Assembly: GCF_014268585.2 (NCBI RefSeq)
Contig: NZ_CP077092.1
Coordinates: 3,472,001 to 3,536,000 of the forward strand
DNA from: Pseudomonas iranensis
GTDB taxonomy: Bacteria; Pseudomonadota; Gammaproteobacteria; Pseudomonadales; Pseudomonadaceae
Length of the DNA stretch: 64,000 bases
Direction of reading: 5' to 3'
Shown: one piece after another, positions 56,355 to 64,000 of the stretch
Numbering within the stretch: the first letter of the stretch is position 1
Layout of the letters: the number at the start of each line of letters is the position of its first letter
Program-made: the position numbers and the translations under genes
The notes under the pieces: generated by a model
Databases searched by the model: none
Told to the model about the DNA's origin: nothing
What the model saw: only the letters and a program-made list of their open reading frames with translations

Positions 56355-56447
56355 ATAAACCGTGCCCCGACTCGCGAAAATCTGTACGCATTCGCTAACG
56401 GTCCCTCGCGCAAAACCCCTTCCCTGCGTTCACCCAACCAAACCCCA

Positions 56448-56512
56448 GTGCAAAAAAGTATCAACAAAAGTGCTAGGGATGATTTGTCAGCCCCGCCGTT
56501 GAAGGCTGTAAT
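56448..56512 (+). promoter_or_regulatory. mtlE promoter with upstream 21-bp-spaced direct repeat
   Basis: A -35 box TTGTCA (56484-56489) and a -10 box TGTAAT (56507-56512) each match sigma70 at five of six positions with a 17-base spacer. Just upstream, AGTGC occurs at 56448-56452 and 56469-56473, 21 bp (two helix turns) apart, with further shared bases (A..A..AT). This is the usual layout for an AraC-family activator next to the -35 box. A start near 56519 would give a leader of about 78 bases. Sites are read from sequence; MtlR binding is inferred. Confidence 0.7.
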
Positions 56513-56596
56513 CAGCGCAGATTCTTCCTGCATTCGGAAGACACAAAAACAATAACTGTCCTTCTGCCCCGTCGGGTGTCAGAAAAGGAGTGCACG

Positions 56597-57907
56597 ATGC
56601 AACCCACTGCAAAAGCTCTGCTCGCTCTCACCTGCATGACCCTCAGTAGCGTCAGCCTTGGCGCCCAGACCCTGACCATCGCCACCGTCAACAACAGCGA
56701 CATGATCCGCATGCAGAAACTCTCGAAAACTTTCGAGAGCGAGCATCCGGACATCAAGCTCAATTGGGTGGTACTGGAAGAAAACGTCCTGCGTCAGCGC
56801 CTGACTACGGACATCGCCACTCAGGGCGGCCAGTTCGACGTGTTGACCATCGGCATGTACGAAGCCGCACTCTGGGGCGGCAAGGGTTGGCTGGAGCCGA
56901 TGAAGGACCTGCCGGCCAGTTACGCCCTCGACGACGTCTTCCCGTCGGTGCGTGAGGGCCTGTCGGTGAAGGGTTCGCTGTATGCGCTGCCGTTTTACGC
57001 GGAGAGTTCGATCACCTATTACCGCACCGACCTGTTCAAGGCAGCCGGGCTGACCATGCCGGAGCGGCCGACCTGGGAAGAGATCGCCGGGTTCGCGGAA
57101 AAGCTCACCCAGAAAGACAAAGAGCAATACGGCATCTGCCTGCGCGGCAAGGCCGGCTGGGGTGAGAACATGGCGCTGGTCACCACGGTCGCCAATGCTT
57201 ACGGCGCGCGCTGGTTCGATGAGCAGTGGAAACCGGAATTCAGCGGCCCGGAGTGGAAAAACGCGCTGAATTTCTACGTCAACACCATGAAGAAATCCGG
57301 CCCGCCGGGCGCATCCAGCAACGGTTTCAACGAAAACCTCGCCCTGTTCAACAGCGGCAAATGCGCGATCTGGGTCGACGCCAGCGTCGCCGGCTCGTTC
57401 GTCACCGACAAGACCCAGAGCAAGGTCGCCGATCACGTCGGTTTCACCTTCGCTCCGCATCAGGTCACGGATAAAGGCTCGGCGTGGCTGTATTCGTGGG
57501 CGCTGGCGATTCCGACCAGCTCCAAGGCCAAGGACGCAGCAAAAACCTTCAGCGCCTGGGCCACGTCCAAAGAGTACGGCGAACTGGTTGCCAAGACCGA
57601 TGGCATCGCCAACGTGCCGCCGGGCACCCGCGCTTCGACCTACAGCGACGCGTACATGAGCGCTGCGCCGTTTGCCAAGGTGACGCTGGAATCGCTGAAG
57701 GCCGCTGACCCGAGCAAGCCGACGCTGAAACCGGTGCCGTACATCGGCATTCAATTGGTGACCATTCCCGAATTCCAGGCAGTGGGCACCCAGGTCGGCA
57801 AGCTGTTCTCGGCTGCGCTGATCGGCCAGACCACGGTGGATCAGGCGCTGGCGGCGGCGCAGCAGACTACGGAACGCGAGATGAAGCGCGCGGGTTATCC
57901 CAAGTAA
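56597..57907 (+). CDS. mtlE: Polyol ABC transporter periplasmic binding protein
   Basis: This is an extracellular solute-binding protein family 1 member of 436 residues with signal peptide LTCMTLSSVSLGA-QTLTIATVNN. Typical segments are KLSKTFESEHPDIKLNWV, DVLTIGMYEAALWGGKGWL and GKCAIWVDASVAGSF. The ATG at 56597 has AGGAG seven bases upstream. It is the first gene of the mtl operon and captures mannitol, sorbitol or arabitol for MtlFGK. A palindromic element directly follows and may stabilise its mRNA, as expected for a binding protein needed in excess. Confidence 0.94.
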   Translation: MQPTAKALLALTCMTLSSVSLGAQTLTIATVNNSDMIRMQKLSKTFESEHPDIKLNWVVLEENVLRQRLTTDIATQGGQFDVLTIGMYEAALWGGKGWLEPMKDLPASYALDDVFPSVREGLSVKGSLYALPFYAESSITYYRTDLFKAAGLTMPERPTWEEIAGFAEKLTQKDKEQYGICLRGKAGWGENMALVTTVANAYGARWFDEQWKPEFSGPEWKNALNFYVNTMKKSGPPGASSNGFNENLALFNSGKCAIWVDASVAGSFVTDKTQSKVADHVGFTFAPHQVTDKGSAWLYSWALAIPTSSKAKDAAKTFSAWATSKEYGELVAKTDGIANVPPGTRASTYSDAYMSAAPFAKVTLESLKAADPSKPTLKPVPYIGIQLVTIPEFQAVGTQVGKLFSAALIGQTTVDQALAAAQQTTEREMKRAGYPK

Positions 57908-57933
57908 GCGCTGAACGACTTGCTCCTGCCTCT

Positions 57934-58022
57934 TGTGGGAGCGAGCCTGCTCGCGAAGGCGTCGTGTCAGCCAACACACATGACACTGATCCGGCGCTTT
58001 CGCGAGCAGGCTCGCTCCCACA
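57934..58022. repeat. REPIN-like palindromic element, mtl copy 2
   Basis: The arms TGTGGGAGCGAGCCTGCTCGCGAA and TTTCGCGAGCAGGCTCGCTCCCACA are nearly perfect inverses. It fills most of the gap between mtlE and mtlF. The stem could slow mRNA decay from the 3' side and so raise MtlE over the permeases. Confidence 0.9.
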
Positions 58023-58063
58023 TGGGGATCTCCATAGGTCTGTATGACTCGGTTGTGAATGCC

Positions 58064-58990
58064 ATGAATACTTCAACTGCCAAAGCCCACATCGAACTGT
58101 CGCCACCCCAGCGCAAGCTGCGCGTGCGCAATCCCGGCTGGTTTCTGGTCAGCCCCTCGGTGGCGCTGTTGCTGCTGTGGATGATCGTGCCGCTGGGCAT
58201 GACCCTGTACTTTTCGATGATCCGCTACAACCTGCTCTACCCCGGCGAAAACGAATTCGTCGGGCTGGAGAACTTCACTTACTTCCTCACCGATTCGGGC
58301 TTCATGCCCGGCGCGACCAATACGTTGTTGCTGGTCGGTAGCGTGCTGCTGATCAGTGTGGTCTTCGGTGTGTTGATCAGCGCGTTGCTGGAGGCCAGCG
58401 AATTCCTTGGGCGCGGCCTGGTGCGGGTGATGCTGATCTCGCCGTTCTTCATCATGCCCACCGTCGGCGCGTTGATCTGGAAGAACCTTATTTTCCACCC
58501 GGTCTCGGGGATCCTCGCCTACATCTGGAAGCTGTTCGGTGCGCAACCGGTGGACTGGCTGGCGCACTACCCGCTGCTGTCGATCATCATCATTGTTTCG
58601 TGGCAATGGCTGCCCTTCGCGATCCTGATTCTGATGACCGCCATGCAGTCGCTGGATCAGGAACAGAAAGAAGCCGCGCGCCTCGATGGTGCCGGTCCGA
58701 TCGCGATCTTCTGGCACCTGACCCTGCCGCACCTGGCGCGGCCGATCGCCGTGGTGGTGATGATCGAAACGATCGTCCTGCTCTCGGTGTTCGCCGAAAT
58801 CTTCACCACCACCAACGGCGGCCCCGGCTACGCCTCGACCAACCTCGCCTACCTGATCTACAACCAGGCGCTGGTGCAGTTCGATGTCGGCATGGCCTCG
58901 GCGGGCGGCTTGATTGCCGTGGTCATCGCCAACATCGCCGCGATCATTCTGGTGCGGATGATCGGCAAAAACCTGACTGACAAAGCGTGA
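58064..58990 (+). CDS. mtlF: Polyol ABC transporter permease
   Basis: This inner-membrane permease of 308 residues has about six helices. The EAA loop is visible as EAARLDGAGPIAIFWHLTLPHLARP. The first helix is FLVSPSVALLLLWMIVPLGM. The start at 58064 follows the repeat; an upstream in-frame frame to 57920 is only translated repeat DNA. No clear ribosome site is seen. It pairs with MtlG, whose gene starts eight bases after it ends. Confidence 0.93.
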   Translation: MNTSTAKAHIELSPPQRKLRVRNPGWFLVSPSVALLLLWMIVPLGMTLYFSMIRYNLLYPGENEFVGLENFTYFLTDSGFMPGATNTLLLVGSVLLISVVFGVLISALLEASEFLGRGLVRVMLISPFFIMPTVGALIWKNLIFHPVSGILAYIWKLFGAQPVDWLAHYPLLSIIIIVSWQWLPFAILILMTAMQSLDQEQKEAARLDGAGPIAIFWHLTLPHLARPIAVVVMIETIVLLSVFAEIFTTTNGGPGYASTNLAYLIYNQALVQFDVGMASAGGLIAVVIANIAAIILVRMIGKNLTDKA

Positions 58991-58998
58991 GGCCTGCC

Positions 58999-59829
58999 AT
59001 GACCCTCCAACAATCCCGCCGCCTGCAAAGCCTGCTGCTCGGCACCCTGGCCTGGGCCATCGCGATCGTGATTTTCTTCCCGATCTTCTGGATGGTGATG
59101 ACCAGTTTCAAGAGCGAAATCGACGCTTTCGCCACGCCGCCGCAGTTCATCTTCACGCCCACGCTGGAGAACTACCTGCACATCAACGAGCGCAGCGACT
59201 ATTTCAGCTTCGCCTGGAACTCGGTGGTGATCTCGTTCAGCGCCACGGCCCTGTGCCTGTTGATCGCGGTGCCGGCGGCCTACTCGATGGCGTTCTACGA
59301 AACCCAGCGCACCAAAGGCACGCTGCTGTGGATGCTCTCGACCAAGATGCTGCCGCCGGTGGGCGTGCTGATGCCGATCTACCTGCTGGCCAAGAGTTTC
59401 GGCCTGCTCGACACGCGCATTGCGCTGATCGTGATCTACACGCTGATCAACCTGCCGATCGTGGTCTGGATGGTTTACACCTACTTCAAGGACATCCCCA
59501 AAGACATCCTCGAAGCCGCCCGCCTCGACGGTGCGACGCTGTGGCAGGAAATGGTTCGCGTGCTGCTGCCGATCGCCAAGGGCGGCCTCGCCTCGACCGT
59601 GCTGCTGTCGCTGATCCTGTGCTGGAACGAGGCGTTCTGGTCGCTGAACCTGACCTCATCGAATGCTGCACCGCTGACCGCTTTGATCGCCTCGTATTCA
59701 AGTCCCGAAGGGCTGTTCTGGGCCAAGTTGTCGGCGGTCTCGACCCTGGCCTGTGCGCCGATTCTGATCTTTGGCTGGATCAGCCAGAAACAACTGGTGC
59801 GCGGGCTGTCGTTTGGGGCCGTGAAATGA
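58999..59829 (+). CDS. mtlG: Polyol ABC transporter permease
   Basis: This is a second permease of 276 residues with six helices (start LLGTLAWAIAIVIFFPIFWMV) and EAA loop EAARLDGATLWQEMVRVLLPI. It is the MalG-type partner of MtlF. The ATG at 58999 has GAGG seven bases upstream. The palindromic element and then mtlK follow. Confidence 0.93.
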   Translation: MTLQQSRRLQSLLLGTLAWAIAIVIFFPIFWMVMTSFKSEIDAFATPPQFIFTPTLENYLHINERSDYFSFAWNSVVISFSATALCLLIAVPAAYSMAFYETQRTKGTLLWMLSTKMLPPVGVLMPIYLLAKSFGLLDTRIALIVIYTLINLPIVVWMVYTYFKDIPKDILEAARLDGATLWQEMVRVLLPIAKGGLASTVLLSLILCWNEAFWSLNLTSSNAAPLTALIASYSSPEGLFWAKLSAVSTLACAPILIFGWISQKQLVRGLSFGAVK

Positions 59830-59854
59830 AGCCTCTCAATCTAATGCGATTCAC

Positions 59855-59944
59855 TGTGGGAGCGAGCTTGCTCGCGAAAGCGGAGCGTCATCCAACAATG
59901 ATGGTGACTGACACGGCCCCATCGCGAGCAGGCTCGCTCCCACA
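59855..59944. repeat. REPIN-like palindromic element, mtl copy 3
   Basis: The arms TGTGGGAGCGAGCTTGCTCGCGAA and ATCGCGAGCAGGCTCGCTCCCACA face each other around a 42-bp centre. It lies between mtlG and mtlK, 25 bases after the mtlG stop. Confidence 0.9.
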
Positions 59945-59996
59945 GTCGGAATGTGCGGCTGGTTCAATCGAATAATAAATTGCGGAGGCCCATCTC

Positions 59997-61100
<1,104 letters not shown>

Positions 61101-61115
61101 TTTCGAGACTATCCG

Positions 61116-62588
61116 ATGAAACTCAACCAACAGAACCTCAACCGCCTCGCCGCCCAAGTGCAACTGCCGGGCTACAACCTGAGCGACACGCGCCATGGCA
61201 TCGCCCACATCGGCGTCGGCGGTTTCCACCGCGCGCACCAGGCGTATTACACCGATGCCTTGATGAACACTGGCGAAGCGCTGGACTGGGCAATCTGTGG
61301 CGTCGGCCTGCGACCGGAAGATCGCCGTGCCCGCGATGATCTGCGCGAGCAGGATTACCTGTTCACTTTGTTTGAACTGGGCGACAGCGATGACACCGAA
61401 GTGCGCGTCATCGGCGCGATCCGCGACATGCTGCTGGCCGAAGATGGCGCGCAAACGCTGATCGACAAACTCGCCGAACCGCAGATCCGCATCGTTTCGC
61501 TGACCATCACCGAGGGCGGTTACTGCATCGACGACAGCAGCGGCGAATTCATGGCGCATCTGCCGCAGATTCAACACGACCTCGCCCATCCCGAAGCGCC
61601 GGGCACCGTGTTCGGCTTCCTTTGCGCCGCATTGGCCAAACGCCGTGCTGCGGGCGTTCCGGCATTCACTGTGATGTCCTGCGATAACCTGCCGCACAAC
61701 GGCGCGGTCGCGCGCAAGGCGCTGCTGGCGTTCGCCGCGCTGCGTGATCCGCAATTGCGCGACTGGATCGACCAGAACGTCAGCTTCCCCAACGCCATGG
61801 TCGATCGCATCACGCCGATGACCAGCACCGCGCATCGCCTGCAACTGGCCGACAAACACGGCGTCGACGATGCCTGGCCGGTGGTCTGCGAACCGTTTGT
61901 GCAGTGGGTGCTGGAAGACAAATTCGTCAACGGCCGCCCGGCGTGGGAAAAGGTCGGCGTGCAGTTCACCGACGATGTGTCGCCGTACGAAGAGATGAAA
62001 ATCAAACTGCTCAACGGCAGTCACCTGGCGCTGACGTATCTGGGCTTTCTCAAGGGCTATCGCTTCGTCCACGAGACCATGAACGATCCGCTGTTCGTGC
62101 GGTACATGCGCGCTTATATGGATCTGGATGTCACGCCGCAGTTGGCGCCGGTGCCGGGCATTGATCTGAGCGAATACAAGGACACGCTGGTGGCGCGGTT
62201 TTCCAATCAGGCGATTGCCGATCAACTGGAGCGCGTGTGTTCGGATGGCTCGTCGAAGTTTCCCAAGTTCACCGTGCCGACGATCAATCGGCTGATTGCC
62301 GATGGCCGCGAGACCAAACGCGCGGCACTGGTCGTCGCGGCGTGGGCGTTGTATTTGAAGGGCGTGGATGAGAATGGCGATACGTATTCGCTTCCGGACC
62401 CGCGAGCGGCGTTTTGCCAGGGGCTGGTGGCGGACGATGGGTTGATCACCGAACGCCTGTTGGGCGTGGAAGAGATTTTCGGCACGGCGATACCGAAGTC
62501 GGCGGAGTTTGTTGCAGCGTTCGAGTGGTGCTGCCAGAGTTTGCGCGAGGTTGGGGTTTCGCGGACTTTGGAACGGGTGCTCGGCTGA
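61116..62588 (+). CDS. mtlD: Mannitol 2-dehydrogenase
   Basis: This polyol-specific long-chain dehydrogenase of 490 residues oxidises D-mannitol to D-fructose (also D-arabitol to D-xylulose) with NAD. The catalytic triad known for the P. fluorescens enzyme sits at the same numbering: Lys295, Asn300 and His303 in MKIKLLNGSHL. The cofactor loop is HIGVGGFHRAH. It follows mtlK by 15 bp. A repeat element starts four bases after the stop. Confidence 0.96.
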   Translation: MKLNQQNLNRLAAQVQLPGYNLSDTRHGIAHIGVGGFHRAHQAYYTDALMNTGEALDWAICGVGLRPEDRRARDDLREQDYLFTLFELGDSDDTEVRVIGAIRDMLLAEDGAQTLIDKLAEPQIRIVSLTITEGGYCIDDSSGEFMAHLPQIQHDLAHPEAPGTVFGFLCAALAKRRAAGVPAFTVMSCDNLPHNGAVARKALLAFAALRDPQLRDWIDQNVSFPNAMVDRITPMTSTAHRLQLADKHGVDDAWPVVCEPFVQWVLEDKFVNGRPAWEKVGVQFTDDVSPYEEMKIKLLNGSHLALTYLGFLKGYRFVHETMNDPLFVRYMRAYMDLDVTPQLAPVPGIDLSEYKDTLVARFSNQAIADQLERVCSDGSSKFPKFTVPTINRLIADGRETKRAALVVAAWALYLKGVDENGDTYSLPDPRAAFCQGLVADDGLITERLLGVEEIFGTAIPKSAEFVAAFEWCCQSLREVGVSRTLERVLG

Positions 62589-62592
62589 AAAG

Positions 62593-62754
62593 CCCCTCAC
62601 CCTAGCCCTCTCCCGGAGGGAGAGGGAACCGACCGCGTGGTTCTTCCGTTATTCATCGACCTGAAATTCCGAGTCGAATACAGAGTGTGAAAGGCATGAA
62701 AATCTGCTCCCTTTCCCCCTCGCCCCCTTGGGGGAGAGGGCTGGGGTGAGGGGG
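62593..62754. repeat. MITE-like element, copy 2 (inverted CCCTCACCC...CCCTCTCCC ends)
   Basis: The left end is CCCCTCACCCTAGCCCTCTC and the right end is GGGAGAGGGCTGGGGTGAGG, near-exact inverses. Each end folds on itself. The interior carries CCGACCG...GTTATTCA...CGACCTGA, shared with 6163-6339. It lies between mtlD and mtlY. Confidence 0.8.
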
Positions 62755-62792
62755 TAGCTCTTGATCTTCAGCGCAATCTGACAGGCCCATAT

Positions 62793-64000
62793 ATGACAAC
62801 AACAAAGCTCTTCCTGGGTATCGACTGCGGCACCCAAGGCACCAAAGCGATCATCCTCGATGCCGACAGCGGTCAGGTGCTCGGGCTGGGCGCGGCGCCG
62901 CACACGATGATCAGCGGCGCCAACGGCCGCCGCGAACAAGACGTCCAGCAGTGGCTCGACGCTTTCGTCAGCGCGACCCGCGAAGCGCTGCAAGCGGCCA
63001 GTGTCGACGGCCAGGCGATCCTCGGCGTCGGCGTCTCCGGGCAGCAACACGGCCTGGTCCTGCTCGATGAGCAAGGCGAAGTGCTGCGCCCGGCCAAGCT
63101 CTGGTGCGACACCGAAACCACGCCTGAAAACGACCGTTTGCTCGCGCAACTGGGCGGCGAGCAAGGTTCACTGGAACGCCTCGGCGTGGTCATTGCGCCG
63201 GGCTACACGGTGTCGAAACTGCTCTGGACCAAAGAGCAGCATCCCGACGTGTTCGCACGCATCGCCCGAATTCTGTTGCCCCACGACTACCTCAATTACT
63301 GGCTCACCGGCCGCGCCTGCAGCGAATACGGCGACGCCTCCGGCACCGGCTATTTCAACGTGCGCACGCGGCAATGGGATGTGCAGATCCTGCGCGACAT
63401 CGACGCCACTGGACGTCTGCAAACCGCCCTGCCCGAGCTGATCGACGCGTACGCCGCCGTGGGCACGATCCTCCCAGCGATTGCCGAGAAGCTGGGCATC
63501 AACCCCAACGCCGTGGTTTCAAGCGGCGGTGGCGACAACATGATGGGCGCCATCGGCACCGGCAATATCCAGCCCGGCGCGATCACCATGAGCCTCGGTT
63601 CGTCCGGCACGGTCTACGCCTATTCGGAGGCGCCGACTGTCAGCGCCGATGCCTCGGTCGCGACGTTCTGCTCCTCCAGCGGCGGCTGGCTGCCGCTGAT
63701 CTGCACCATGAACCTGACCAACGCTACCGGCGCGATTCGCGAGCTGTTCAACCTCGACCTGCCGACCTTCAACGAACGGGTCGCGCAATCACCGATCGGC
63801 GCCGAAGGCGTAAGCATGCTGCCGTTTCTCAACGGCGAACGCGTCCCCGCCCTGCCCCACGCCACCGGCAGCCTGCATGGCCTGACCATGGACAACCTGA
63901 CCCAAGCCAACCTGTGCCGCGCCGCTGTCGAAGGCACCACCTTCGGTTTGCGCTACGGGCTGGATTTGCTCCGCCAGAATGGTTTACAAAGCCTGCGCAT
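62793..64000 (+). CDS. mtlY: Xylulokinase-type sugar kinase, C-terminus beyond the right edge
   Basis: This FGGY-family kinase has about 402 residues visible. N-terminal phosphate-binding FLGIDCGTQGTKA and the segments GVSGQQHGLV, KLWCDTET and GYTVSKLLWTKEQ are typical of xylulokinase. The ATP-side SLGSSGTVYAYSE and GGGDNMMGAIG are also present. It phosphorylates D-xylulose from arabitol oxidation. The ATG at 62793 starts it, and the frame is open at base 64000. mtlZ (fructokinase) would be expected beyond the edge. Confidence 0.93.
   Translation, partial: MTTTKLFLGIDCGTQGTKAIILDADSGQVLGLGAAPHTMISGANGRREQDVQQWLDAFVSATREALQAASVDGQAILGVGVSGQQHGLVLLDEQGEVLRPAKLWCDTETTPENDRLLAQLGGEQGSLERLGVVIAPGYTVSKLLWTKEQHPDVFARIARILLPHDYLNYWLTGRACSEYGDASGTGYFNVRTRQWDVQILRDIDATGRLQTALPELIDAYAAVGTILPAIAEKLGINPNAVVSSGGGDNMMGAIGTGNIQPGAITMSLGSSGTVYAYSEAPTVSADASVATFCSSSGGWLPLICTMNLTNATGAIRELFNLDLPTFNERVAQSPIGAEGVSMLPFLNGERVPALPHATGSLHGLTMDNLTQANLCRAAVEGTTFGLRYGLDLLRQNGLQSLR

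Larger units (their letters stand above)
56254..56596. other. Intergenic region between mtlR and mtlE
   Basis: A gene-free stretch of 343 bp. The left part is the palindromic element 56266-56354, probably ending the mtlR transcript. The right part holds the direct repeat and sigma70-type promoter (56448-56512) and the mtlE leader with an AGGAG ribosome site at about 56587. Confidence 0.75.

Noticed and set aside
57920..58063. Longer N-terminus for MtlF
   Set aside because: The extension is translated from the palindromic element between mtlE and mtlF. The ATG at 58064 fits the permease family.

Overview
The window reads as one continuous piece of chromosome from a member of the Pseudomonas fluorescens group. 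The sequence is GC-rich and dense with genes. It carries the P. fluorescens order of the alkaline protease locus (aprA-inh-aprDEF-prtA-prtB), mexS/mexT/mexEF-oprN, a complete front half of the mannitol operon (mtlR, mtlEFGKD, mtlY) and several families of short palindromic repeats in the gaps between genes. No rRNA, tRNA, CRISPR array, integrase or complete insertion sequence was seen.

Region 1 (1-12989, minus strand) makes and secretes extracellular proteases. It encodes AprA (an RTX metalloprotease), its periplasmic inhibitor Inh, the type I exporter AprD-AprE-AprF, and two tandem autotransporter serine proteases. The second protease runs off the left edge. The aprA leader contains a consensus-like RsmA/CsrA site over the ribosome binding site and a perfect 10-bp hairpin further upstream. 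Region 2 (13445-17236, minus) is a compact operon of an AraC-type regulator with a SnoaL-like N-terminus, an FAD amine oxidase, a cupin and an orphan PotF-like binding protein; it probably serves polyamine use. Region 3 (17481-25983) holds housekeeping and orphan genes: a DUF1652 protein, a UvrD-family helicase, a pirin, pgm, a MocR-type regulator and an unrecognised 488-residue protein.

Region 4 (26534-37665) is the MexEF-OprN multidrug efflux locus with its oxidoreductase MexS and activator MexT. Three minus-strand genes (SDR, EamA transporter, LysR regulator) lie between mexT and mexE. Two 24-bp sites fit the outer halves and spacing of the MexT box, one before mexS and one before mexE. 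Region 5 (37818-41092, minus) encodes an AaeAB-like FUSC/DUF1656/HlyD efflux unit with two TTG starts.

Region 6 (42452-52864) is the most unusual. It has a KaiC-family double ATPase whose stop codon overlaps the start of a histidine kinase with a degenerate N-terminal receiver. Convergent with this pair is a coupled operon: a CHASE3-GAF hybrid kinase with three receivers, a CheR methyltransferase, a CheB methylesterase without a receiver, a receiver-kinase, and a single-domain receiver. Another single-domain receiver is divergent. No chemoreceptor, CheA, CheW, KaiA or KaiB gene lies nearby.

Region 7 (52983-55258) holds a glycosyltransferase and a leaderless PI-PLC-like protein. Region 8 (55348-64000) is the mannitol/polyol operon: MtlR activates an ABC importer (MtlE, MtlF, MtlG, MtlK), and MtlD and MtlY act on the imported polyol. 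Three copies of one palindromic element sit at its gene boundaries, and a good sigma70 promoter with an upstream 21-bp-spaced repeat precedes mtlE.
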